64,000 nt of DNA from Edaphochlamys debaryana (taxonomy: Eukaryota; Chlorophyta; Chlorophyceae; Chlamydomonadales). The translations under genes were made by a program, and so were the position numbers. Where the stretch lies: NCBI GenBank assembly GCA_016858145.1, contig JAEHOE010000005.1, forward strand, positions 1,860,001 to 1,924,000, read 5' to 3'. Below are positions 45,201 to 56,052 of this stretch, piece by piece. Each line of letters opens with the position of its first letter. Within the stretch, counting starts at the first letter, position 1. The notes below the pieces were generated by a model. It saw nothing but the letters and a program-made list of their open reading frames with translations, did not search any database and was not told the origin of the DNA.

Positions 45201-48200
45201 CGCCATGCCCCTTCCTGGCGTTCCAGAAGCCGCGGACGCCGCTGTCCCCGCATCCGCCACGGCCCTTTGCACTGGCCCAGGCGTCGTGTGTATCTTTTGC
45301 CGACGACGTGCTTTCGCCGCTACAGCCGACGGGCTCCGGCGAGAGCTTGTTTGCGAGCGACGCGACCCCTGACCTGGGCAACACTCCCACGGCCGCCGCC
45401 GATCTGGGTCACGCAGCTGCGCCTACACACACCGATAACCCTCTTTACGATGTGGGTCGGCCGCGTCTTCCTCCCGCCGTCACAATCCTCCACCGCCCGC
45501 TCCACCTGACCCCCGTGGGCATGGAGGATCACATTGAGGAGCTTGCAAAGGAGCTGCCGGCGGAGGTACTGGCGGAAGAGGAGACGGCCCCCGCGCCGGC
45601 TGATGCGGAGGGCGCCGAGCCGGAGGCGCCGGACGGTGCCGCGCCGGGATCGGAGACGGCGGCCAGGACCGCTTCGCTAAACAGCAAGGTTGCACGGGAC
45701 GTCGCGGCGACGGAGCTGCGGCAGCGGATCGCCGATGCGGCGCTGGCGGCGGCGTTCGCCACTGCAGAGCGCGCCACGGTTGACAGGAGCACGCTCGAGG
45801 AGGCGCGCGTGTACTGCAGGTGGGTGTACGGCAGGGTGTGCTTTGCAATACGCCTTCATCGCTGCACTCCGCCTGGCGCACAGTTTGCTGCTCGTGTACT
45901 GCGCAGGTACGCGGCGGCCATGTACGCCAACTTCGATGCCAGGACCGACAGCGAGTACGCGATGTGGCAGGTCCGCTACGCCGCCCGCATGGCTGTGGGC
46001 TGGATGAGCGCCGAGGACGCCATGCGCGCGGCGATCCGGGAGTGCCTGGAGAGGCTGACGCCTTACGTGATTCACATCAACACAGGTGGGCTGCGGGTGG
46101 ATAGTTGACGGCGGGGACCTCAGTTGCTCAATGCCCTTGGGGTGCTCAGTCTGGATCGACGCTCATCTGTACTGCGCTGCCTTGCAGAGAACGGCGCCGA
46201 GGGCTACCTGCCGTACGCCGTGTGCCTGGACGAGGGCACCAGGTGGGTGGGGTGTCGGGTGGGTCGGGTGGGTGAACGACCATCCCCTTCGGATTCACCC
46301 GCCCCGCCCTATGCAATAGCCCTCGCGTCGAGAAAGTATCAGCACACGTCGTCACCCTTGCAGCGAGTCACCATCGCCCGCCTCACCCTTTCCGCCTTGG
46401 GCCTCCCCGCGCAGGTCCGTGGTCATCTCCATCCGCGGCACCGCCTCGCTGGAGGATGTGATGACAGACGTCCTACTCGCACCCTACGACGTGCGAGACC
46501 TTCTGCCGCCAGGGCTGCTTCCAGCCAAGACCAGCGGTGGCGGAGGAGGGGCAGCGGAGGACGAGGAGGAGGAACCCGTGCTGGTGCATGGTGGCATCTG
46601 GGGAGGTGAGCTGCGCCGCGCCTTCAGGGCTTGATCTGCCTGAGTCACCACTGGTGGCCTGCCGTACGTGCACGCCCGTCGGCGCTGCCCCTGTCCCATT
46701 TGCTGACTCAGCCGCTCATCCCCTGCGCAGCGGCCGAGGCTGTGTTGGTCGACCTCAAGCGCCTGGGCCTCCTGGAGCTACTCTTCCCGGCGCCCCCTGG
46801 CGGAGCCGCCGCCAGCTCCAGCCCCGCCGCCACCCCTGCCGCCTCCGCTGACAGCTACGCTGCCGCCGTGCCCGGAAAGCAAACTGCCAGCGATGCGACA
46901 GGCGCAGCAGCAGCGGCCCAGGCCTGTGTTTCCACGGGCGGCGGTGCCTCGGTCAGCCCTGAGCGGCAGGTCCCGCCACGCCCATCGGGGTCTGGGCCGT
47001 TGCCGGGCACTGGAGACCGCCCACCGTCGTTGCACCGCTCCCGGCGTTCCCGCTGGAAGACCCTGGGCGCCGAGATGCCCACGCTACGATCTGCAGAGCG
47101 CTTGGTGAACAGCGGCGGGCTGCTTGGCAGCACCCCAAGCCGCATCGTGGGTGATGCGGGCGCCAAGGGCTGGAGAGCCCTCCGCTCCAACATGTCCCGG
47201 CTCGTACCCGCAAGCCAGCCGGCGGATAGCAGTGTGAAGGCAGCCGGCGGCTGGAGCCTTCTGCTGTCCCAGATGTCTCGCCTCCGGGCGGCTGCGGGCG
47301 GCAGCTTTCAGACCGCCAGCGCCAGCGGGGCAGGCGGCTCCGTCACCGACCGCACCGGCAGCTGGGCGGGCCTCATGACCCGCCTCCAGTCTCCTAACGC
47401 CAAGGGCGCTGAAGCCCAAAACGGCGGTAGCAGCGGCGAGGGCGGTGCCGGCAGTACCCACAGCGGTGGCTGGAGCGCCCTCCTCTCTCAGTTGTCCCGC
47501 CAGCAAACAATTCGGGAGGAGGTTGCTGGCAACGGGGACAGCAGCGGCAGCGGGAATGATGAGAGTGGAGCGGGTAGCGGCCGTTCCGGCGGCTGGCGCG
47601 CTCTGCGCTCCCAGCTCCCACGGCTTGCGCCTTCCGAGGCCTCCGCCGGAAGCCGGACCGGCAGCGGCGGCTGGCGGGCTCTGCTGACTCAGCTGCCTCA
47701 GCTCGTCGCCACCCAACTCACCGAGGCGGGCAGCAGGCTCCTAGGCGCTGGCGCGGGAGACAACGAGGGCGGCGGCAGGGCCCTGGTCAAGAACCGGAGC
47801 TACATGGGTATCCGGCGTGCCAAGGGCATTAACATCAGCGCTGCGGATACAGGAGCCGAGGACGCCAAGGCCGAGGGGGGCGGCGCACGCAGCGGCGTCA
47901 AGCGGCTCATGATTACGCTGCCGCTGCCGCTGCCCACACGGGATGGCCCGGCGGGCGCCTCCGGCGGCAGTGGCGCGAGGCCGTGGCGGGTGGTGGTGAC
48001 GGGCCACTCGCTGGGCGGCGGGGCGGCGGCGCTGCTGGCGATGCGGCTGCGGGCGGCGCTGCCGCACGTGGAGGTCAAGGCCATCGTCTTCGCACCTCCC
48101 GGTAAAATCGCTCGCATTACTTGTATCGTTGCATGGCTATCGGCGTGCTCTCTATGGGCCTCTTCAAGCTCACAAGGTACATCCCGGTACGGCCTGCCAC

Positions 48201-49441
48201 AGGCGCCCTGGCCAGCCCGGAGCTGGCTGCCGCCATGGAGCCTTTCTGTGTCAGCGTGGTGGGCGGAACGGACCTCGTCCCGCGCATGAGCCCGCAGGTG
48301 AGCCGCACAACCCCCTGATAAATCCCTGAGGGCGTGCCTGGGACATGGTCGGGGCGGTACATTTGGCTGGTTGTGGCATTACTAGATGCTACGTCGGGCT
48401 GGCTCCGGGACGTGCGTAGCTGCATACCCGCTTCGCATGGGCACTCAACCCTACTCAACCCAACTCAACCCCACTTTGCCGCACCCTCCGGCCCTCAGAC
48501 CATGGAGCGATACCGGGATGAGATGATGACGGCACTGGCGAGGTGCAGGTGGGCGAGGCAGGGACTGCAGGGGGGAAGGGTGGGGCGCTGGGAGCAGCAA
48601 CGAGCTTCTGATGCTCAAACTGCCTTCCGCCTGCCTCCCACCCACCCACCCGCAGCTGCTCCAAAGCCGAGGTGCTGCTGGGCAGCCTCATCAAGACCAG
48701 CCGTGCGCGTAGGGACGCGCGCCTGCTGCTGCCGTACGACGAGATCCCGCCCGAGGTGGGAGACAAGCAGGCCAGGGCAGACGCGAGGGGCCTTTGCTTG
48801 GCGACTTTGTGCGGGGTTCCCCCACCGTGAACACCGCAGCACCTTGACCCTTACATTTGCGCCTGGCATTCCGGCCCCAGGCCGCCGAGACGCTGTGGCG
48901 CTACCACCAGGCAACGCAGGAGGTCGAGCGCCTGCCCGACCTGCACGCCCCGGGCAAGGTGGGGCTGCATCGTTCCGGTGCCCGTCCTTGTGCTTTGCGT
49001 ACCGCATGACTCGAGAGATGGCCTGTCGTGTCCTGACCCCGCTCCTGTCTTGGGAATGCTCACCTTTGCCCCCAGATTCTCTACCTCCAGCCCAGCGCAG
49101 TGCCCGCCTTCCAGCCCGCCATGCCGCCCACCCCCGGCCGTGCGGACAGCGGCGACCTGGGCCTGGGCTCGCCCACCACCGCCCGCCGCCTGGCCAAGCA
49201 GACCTCCTCCATCCTGCGCCGCGTCCCGTTCTTCTACGGTGCCGGGGCCGGGGGCGGGGCCGCCTCGAGCCCCAAGGCCGCCGAGCCGGCCATCCGCTAC
49301 CGGCCCGTGTGGGTCTCCGCCAAGGAGCTCAACGCCGAGGGCATCCTGGCTTCGGCACGCATGATCCAGGACCACTTCCTTCCCGAGTCGTGTCTGCCCG
49401 CTTTTGAGCAGCTGCTGAAGCCGGAGCCGCCAACGGCCTGA
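42204..49441 (+). CDS. DAGL-type class 3 lipase, copy 4 (14 exons)
   Basis: Exons: 42204-42453, 43069-43270, 43455-43506, 43580-43662, 43756-45819, 45907-46085, 46188-46242, 46415-46605, 46731-48101, 48203-48297, 48499-48548, 48656-48755, 48881-48958, 49076-49441; 1711 aa, in frame. Four hydrophobic segments lie at about residues 15-35, 55-80, 92-120 and 130-160. Next come HVDLTLSDIATAMLLVNVAQ, an RVRF motif (44423-44434) and two HLTPVG-EDHI-EL boxes. The catalytic domain starts at about residue 870 (RVYCRYAAAMYANFDAR), with SVVISIRGTASLEDVMTD, GHSLGGG with Ser1452, TDLVPRMS with Asp1506 and QDHFLP with His1690. The same triad order and C-terminal DH motif occur in animal and fungal sn-1 DAG lipases. 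Intron 1 has a GC donor (42454). About six W-x2-L repeats lie in exon 9. Confidence 0.9.
47168..47712 (+). repeat. W-x2-L-x-S-x3-R-L repeat region in lipase copy 4
   Basis: It matches the repeat region of copy 3 but with fewer units, about six: GWRALRSNMSRL, GWSLLLSQMSRL, SWAGLMTRLQSP, GWSALLSQLSRQ, GWRALRSQLPRL and GWRALLTQLPQL. Two units present in copy 3 are missing, so the array changes length between paralogues. Confidence 0.8.
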
Positions 49442-51489
49442 TGGCATTGCAACTTGCCCAGATGAGATGAGAGGCGAGAGAATAGAGGTGTATCAATCCG
49501 CCTGGAGTATGATCTGGCATGGAGGGAGCACTGCATAGCTATGCGATTGGTGGGGTGGCTTTCTTAAGTGATGTTTCCGATCGAGTGTTTGGGCGGGGCC
49601 ATGTGAGGAGGGGGCATGTGAGGAGGCTGGCTGGGGGACTGTGGCGTTGTCCCTTGTGCAAAAGTGGGGGGGTGAGAACGCTGGCAGGAGCGGCGGCGTG
49701 GAGTGGTGGGGGCTGCGAACCCGGGAATGGTCTTGCTGGTTGGGGTGCTGCGTCGAGGCAGGGCTTGTATGTCAAGCAGGCGTGTGCTTACTTGGTGTTG
49801 CTCATTTAGGATGGTGTTTCCACTGCCAGGCAGCGCAGTGGGCGGGATGGGGTTTGCAGAGCAGGATGTGCTGTGACGGCGGCGGGACCTTTTCGAACAG
49901 GCCCTCACACTGGCGTTTAATCTCCACGCGTTTGATCACTTGGGCCCACAGTTCCTTCCACGCTTTTGGCTCTGCTGCTGTTATTTCTGCTGCTGTTGCT
50001 CTCCATGCCTTCCTTCCATATGCTATTCTGCTTGGGGACCGTGAGCCCCCCGGCAACGTGCGCATTGAGACCTCGCGAGTGTGTTAGCTTTAGACTGGAG
50101 AGCGCTCCCTGCGCTGTTCACCTGCGTGATTGCTTACTTCAGGACTGGGGTGCGGGCATGACCGCTGTAGACTGCCGCCGGATGGCGGGGAAGGTATTGG
50201 GCGGTGAGGGCAGATAAGTTGAGGAGTGTCCTCGGGAGGGACATTGGGGGCTTGAGATGCTGGGGGACTGGGTATGCTAGGAACTGGGTGCCTGCCGGGA
50301 GGGGGTGGCTTAGCTAGTGATACGCTCATCGGGATAGGCTTCCGGCAGCTTCCGGGGATTGATTTCACTAGCGGTCTGGCCAGAGGCCTAACGGGACTGG
50401 GCTCTCTGGTCTACAAGAAGATTGCAAGGAAGTCGGTAGGGCCTCTCCTCTGGGCGTTTTAAATGCAGGGGGGGGTCTGATGGGGCGTCTGCTCAGGCGG
50501 CTTGGGTGCACGTGTCGCCCAGCGCCCAACGCCCAGCGTGGCAATTTCGCCAGAGTCCACACTTTTCGCGACCAGATGACGACGGGGGGAACAGGCCTGG
50601 GGGAGGATTCGCTCGTACGAGGTTCCTCCTCGCCGGTTCCTCCTCACGACCTCACCGCGTTAATGCTCGGTTGGATTATAGTGCGCCCACGGTTACCACG
50701 GGGATTGGGTCGCGTAGCAGATGGGTGGGGGGCTGAGCCCTCCTTTTCCGCCCCCGTGGGGGCGCCCCGCTTGTCGCGTGTATCTAGGGCCTGTGCTGGA
50801 TTTGCCGCGAGGCTGGATGCGAGGCTGTGCCTAAGGTTGAAGCGCGTAGGTGACGGTCGTGTAGGCGTTGCCCGGGTATTGCTTGCATCGTCGGTGGCAG
50901 GTAGCACATGTCGTGGTATCCGGAATGGCCTAGTTTGGGAACCAGATTGGGCCGGGATGGGGCAAGTGGGGTAGGTCCCTCTCGTTCAGCTGAGAAATGC
51001 AGGAATGGTGAGAATGGTGACACAGGTGTAAAGGTCCTGCAATCCATCCAGCCGCGAGGTGTGCCAGCAGGGCCGGAGATGAGGCTCTGGTCACTCGAAT
51101 AGTGCTGACGCTCATTGCGTTGGGCCGATTCCTTCGTTGCTTCTAAGCTGCACAGCGCGGGTTTGTACAGACAACGGGCGTAGTGCCGCGGGGTAGGGGC
51201 CGGTTGGGTTGGGGGACGGGCGGGGCTCCCAATGGGTTTGACACGCACGCAGTCGACATCAATTCTACCGCCCAGAAGCCTGACCAGACCGTGGTGTCTG
51301 CCTCATACTCTTATACAGTCGCACAGCTCTATAACACAGCCTGCACGCTGAACCAGTCCCGCCGACCCGCCTCCTTGCCGACGTGCCGTCCCGCGACTTG
51401 ACTCAAGCAATGCTGGCACATCCCTGACAGTAAAACGCACATACGCTAAGGAACCGGCCTTGCGTGGCGCGCCGCCGAGTGGCGGGAGC
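49442..51489. other. Intergenic region between lipase copy 4 and RRP45
   Basis: I see no gene. Parts match the region after copy 3. The only TGTAA I found on the plus strand is at 51027-51031, about 1.6 kb after the copy 4 stop, so the copy 4 3' end is uncertain. The last few hundred bases should hold the RRP45 promoter; no core element is obvious. Confidence 0.55.
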
Positions 51490-54400
51490 ATGGCGCAGCG
51501 CGAGGCCGACACGTTCATATCAAAGAATGAGCGCGAGTTTATTCTTAAGGTCCGATCCTTGCATCACTATCGCAAGCTGCCCGTCGCTCTCGCGTGCACA
51601 TCGCAGCTGGGCACAGCCTTCTTGCTTCCGCGACGCCTTGTGATTCTCCTCCTGCAACAGGCGCTCGAGGAGGATACGCGTCTGGACGGGCGGCGGCCTC
51701 TCGATGTGCGCAAGCTCAAGTTCCAGGTGCGACCGCCACCCATCCTTGCCATCCCCTCGCTCCCAACGCCCAACCTCAAGCCCGGCCCCAACCGCCCCCC
51801 ACCTCGCTTGACCAAACCCCACTCCACAGTTCGCGCTCGACGATCGCTCCGCGACCGTGGCCATGGGCAGCACGCGGGTGATGGCGGTGGTGACGGCCGC
51901 GCTGGAGGCGCCCTTCCCCGACCGCCCCTCCGAGGGCCCCCTCCGCTTCAACGTGGAGTTCTCGCCCATGGCCTCGCCCGCCTTCGAGCCGGGGAGACCG
52001 GGTGGGTGGGTGTAGTGAATGGGCGCTACGAAGGGTGTGCGAGGCGGAATGCGTGCAAGAGGCTCTCCAGACGCTTCAGGGGAAGGCAGCCCTTAGCGGG
52101 TTTGCACGGGCAGGGCCTGAGCCTAAGGGCCCGCCCTCCCCACGCGGCCTCCTGTCGCGCGCCGATCTCCTCATCCCCTCTTGCCACCACCACCCCTGCC
52201 TCCACAACTCTGCCCCCCCTCCTCCACACACCCCGACAGGCGACGACGCGGTGCAGGTGGCCCGCCTTGTGGAGCGGGCGCTGCGGCAGAGCGGGGCGGT
52301 GGACCAGGAGGCGCTGTGCGTGGTGGCGGGGAGGAAGGTGGGGGAGGGGAGGGAGGAGGGTGGGGGAGGGGAGGGAGGAGGGTGGGAGAGGGGAGGGAGG
52401 AGGGTGGAGGGAGGGGGATGAAGGCGGGGGTAGCGGGGGTCGGGAGAGAGGGTGGCAGTGGGAAGGAAGGCGGGGAGGGGATGGGGCACTGGGTGGCAGG
52501 CGAGGACGAAGGGGTTAGGGGGTGGCGGCTAGGGCGGGGCTCGCGGCTCTGCCTGCGCCGTCGAGGCAGGCAGGAAGCGGAGCGCCTGCCCAGCGGACTC
52601 CAGTCAGCGGCGGGGGAGCCGGGGATACAGACCCGGGGTTGAGGTTTGCCTTTGACCGGCGTCATCCGGTCGTGCCTGACCGGTGCCACCCCACCCCATG
52701 TCACCCACGTGACCTGTCCAGGTGTGGTCCCTCCGCGTGGACTGCCACGTGCTCGACCACGGGGGCAACCTGGTGGATGCGTGCGTGGCGGCGGCGCTGG
52801 CGGCGCTCATGGCCTTCCGCCGGCCCGAGGTGGGGGCACAGGAGGTTAGGGGTACTGGAGTGGGGTTTGAGGAGGTGCAGGCATCCCCTCGAGGGGCGCT
52901 GGGTGGGTGAGCCTCGGCTGAGCGCGGCTGCCAGAGTGGAGGGGGCTGCGGGTAGCACTGGGTCTTGCGTTGGGGGTCTGAAGCGGCCGCTTCTGCTCGC
53001 TTCAAGGACCCAGTTACCGAGGGCCGCGGCCCTCTCGAGTCCCTGACCCTGTCGCTTCGTCCATCCCTCGCCGTCGTAACGCGGCCTCGTGCGTGCTCAG
53101 GTGGAGGTGGGCGGGGCCAGCGGCAATGAGATCATCGTGCACCCGCCCGAGGTGCGCGAGCCCGTGCCTCTCACCATCCACCACCTGCCGGTGGCCGTCA
53201 CCTTCGCCCTGTTCAAGGTGGGGGGGCAGGAGGGGGAGGGGATGCAGAGGGGCGCGGCAGGGAGGCAGGGAGCTGCCGTAAGCTGTCAAGCTTGTGGGAG
53301 GCGTGGAGTGGGGGTGGAAAGCGGGGCGGGCGGAGAATGAGTCGGGGTAGGCCGAGGGGAATGGGAGGGAAGGCGTGACACGTGCCGTGCCTGCCGAGTG
53401 GCCTGTCAACAGAAGCCATGGTGATCACACCCCACAACTCACCTCTGCCCTGCAGGGCGGCGAGGTGCTCGTGGCGGACCCCACCTGGAAGGAGGCGGCG
53501 GCTGCGGAGGGCTCGGTGACGCTAGTCATGAACCCGGCCCGCGAGGTAGGGACGACGGGTTTGACCATCTGGAGGCCATCGTGGCCGAACACGCGCCTAG
53601 CCCGAGACCTCCTCTCGTTGTGCGAGCTGCAGCCAGCAGCAGCTTTCATAGCCTGGCCAGAGCACGGCTGCACGGCCTGCACCACCTCCCCTACCGCCCG
53701 CCTCACCCCATCCGCACCACTCCCACCCACACGTCCCCGCTCTCCGCCGCCTCACCCGCCCTCCCTCCCTCCCCTTCCTCGCCTCCCTCCCTCCCTGCCC
53801 CTCCCCCAGGTGTGCTGCGTGCACAAGGCCGACGGCATCGGCCTCACCACGCCCCAGTTCGCGGGCTGCCTGGGCCTGGCCGCGGACCGGGCGCAGGCGG
53901 TGGTGGCGGAGCTCAAGGGCGCCCTGGCGGCGCACGAGGTGGCGAGGGTGCAGGTGGGGCCCAACGGCTGGGAGGGTACTGGAGGGAGGGAGGGCGGGGC
54001 CAGGGGGAAGGCAGGGAGCGCAAGGAGCGCAATGAGAAGGGTCAGGAGGCGCTGCGGAACGGGCGCCCGTGCCACAACACGTTCGCTGGGTGCTGTTGGG
54101 GCGTTGCCGGTGGGCTTTATCCGGGCCTCGGGAGGCAGGGCTTTCGGCCAAGGTCCTCAGCAAGCTCTCCACGCCTCCCCCCGCCCCATCCTCACAGGCG
54201 CGCGTCCGGCGGCAGGGCGGTGGCGCGGGCCTCCCCGCGGAGGGGCGTAACGTCGCCATCCTGGGGGCGGTGGACCCCCTGGGGGCCGCGGGCGGGGCTG
54301 CGCCCGCCTCCACCTCCGCCCCCGCCAAGGCGGCGGCGGCTGTCAAGGCCGAGCCGGGGGCCAAGGGCGCGGCTGCGGCTGCTGTGGACATCGACGACAT

Positions 54401-54854
54401 GGATGCGGACATTGACGACGAGGAGGAGGAGGAGGAGGAGGAGGCAGCAGGAGCCAAGGCAGCAGCGGACGCGGACATGGAGGACGCAAGGCCGGGTGGC
54501 AAGGGCAAGGACAAGGGCAGGCCGGGCAACGTCAAAGCGGAGCCCGGCGCGGCCGACGACGCCCCTGGCGCGGGAACGGGCAAGCGCGGCGGTGCGCGGT
54601 TGTCCGGGCCACTGCTGGCGGCACCCAAGGCAGCGAAGAAGGGTGGCGGCGGCACGCCCGGCAAGGGCGGCGCTGGTGGAAGCGGGCTCAAGGGCTCTAA
54701 CGCCAAGGGCCGGGAGGTGGGCGGGTTCGATGAGCTCGAGGCCATTGCGGCGGTGATTGCGGGAGATTCCGCAGGGGCCAAGGCGGGGGCGCCGGAGCCG
54801 GAGCTGGCGGCGGCGATCAAGCCCGGCAAGGGCAAGGGCAAGAAGGGCAAGTGA
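51490..54854 (+). CDS. RRP45: Exosome complex subunit RRP45 (EXOSC9), RNase PH-like, 9 exons
   Basis: Exons: 51490-51549, 51661-51726, 51830-52001, 52240-52337, 52722-52829, 53101-53217, 53456-53545, 53810-53953, 54198-54854; 503 aa, in frame. RRP45 is one of the six RNase PH-like subunits of the RNA exosome ring, which handles 3'-5' RNA decay and processing in nucleus and cytoplasm; the eukaryotic ring is mostly non-catalytic. Family signatures are NEREFILKALEEDTRLDGR at the N-terminus, NVEFSPMASPAFEPGRPG, ALCVVAGRKVWSLRVDCHVL, GNLVDACVAAALAALMAFRR and PLTIHHLPVAVTFALFKGG. After about residue 285 comes a tail of over 200 residues, acidic then rich in Lys/Gly/Ala and ending KGKGKKGK, longer than the core needs. 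An upstream TTG frame was rejected for the ATG that begins MAQREADTF. It splits the lipase array between copies 4 and 5. Confidence 0.93.
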
Positions 54855-56052
54855 AGAAGGGGATTGAGAGGCTTGAGGTGGACTGGTGGGGGTGTGTGTC
54901 GTGTGTACGGCCACGGAGGTTAAAGCAAAGCGCAATGCAGCGAAGAGCACGGTGGCACGCTTGGCTCCGGACCGCCAGTCACCTCACGGCCGTGGCAAAG
55001 CAGGAAAGAAGAGTGAGGTGGGAGAAGACCGCGCGCGCGTATTACCGTATGGTCTTGGGCGGTTACGGGCGACATGCACGTCAACGCGCTCTCCGGCGGC
55101 TCGCAGGCGTTCCCGCCCTCCCGAACCACACGTACCAGACCTGTAATTGACGGGAGAAGCGCCAGAGCAGAGCAAAAGCGGCGTCAGGAACAGGCTCCAG
55201 GGCGCATGCCAGCAGGACGGGGCAGGCGGCAAACCACGAGCACATCTAGAGCCGCCGGAGAGGTGGTAACTGCCTGAAAGAGGGTAAAGGGGGGCGGGGC
55301 GAGGCACAAGGAAGCCGGCGAGGGGGCAGAAGACGAGCAGCCGGTACGGCGCTGCAGTGCAGTGGCGGGGGAGCAGGGGCAGGGGAAGGCAAGAGTGTGC
55401 TCTGGGCGGATTGGCTGGCAAGCAGCGTACCCGGCCGCCCGGGTGAGGTGGACTGTAGTCCATGCGTGCGGATGGGCGGGCTCCCCACCGCCCGAGCGGT
55501 GGATCATGGTCACGGCCCCCAGGGGCATCGTGCGGAGTCGTGTGTGGGGGATCAGACAGGGGGCGTCGGGTGAGGGCAGCCGGCCACGGAGGTTGGGCGG
55601 GGCACGGCGGGTGCGGTGTGCTGCCCATAGCAAGCCGGGGGCTGGGGTGGGTGTACGTGGCACATGCATGATTGGATGACTGTGGGCCCGGCACTGCAAC
55701 CTCTGTTACAACGCTCGAGAGCTTAGGCATGGGCCTGCGCACGTACCTAGGCATGGGCCTGCGCACGCACCTAGGGGCGCTTCGCTTCGCCGTGGGGAAG
55801 GACATGGTCGTGCACAGCCATCGCTCGCACTGGGACCTGCGCTTTTCTGAACGAGGGCAGCAAAGGCGAAGCGCTCCGCCGTGCACCGCACTGTGAGTCG
55901 TCGCCGTGCGGGCGCCGGCATGGCCTCGAGGCCAACCGCCGTCGATCGAATGGGGCCGCATCATGGTCATGAAGGTACCGACGTCGTGTCTACATTCCCA
56001 CCACCGCATACTTCCAAATGAGTCGCACGTAACCTACTTGCAACGCTGCGGG
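54855..56052. other. Intergenic region between RRP45 and lipase copy 5
   Basis: I see no gene. The first 300 bases form the RRP45 3' UTR up to the TGTAA at 55142. The rest should contain the copy 5 promoter. Two near-identical 24-base stretches occur in tandem at about 55725-55772 (TAGGCATGGGCCTGCGCACG). Confidence 0.6.
55142..55146 (+). terminator. Candidate TGTAA poly(A) signal of RRP45
   Basis: TGTAA lies about 290 bases after the RRP45 TGA, the first on this strand after the stop and at a typical distance. Confidence 0.5.

Noticed and set aside
51460..51489. Upstream in-frame extension of RRP45
   Set aside because: It would begin at TTG; the ATG at 51490 starts a peptide close to the usual RRP45 N-terminus.
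53597..54850. 417-aa minus-strand open frame opposite RRP45
   Set aside because: It is the antisense of a conserved gene with Pro/Ala/Ser-rich translation, crossing exon borders of RRP45.
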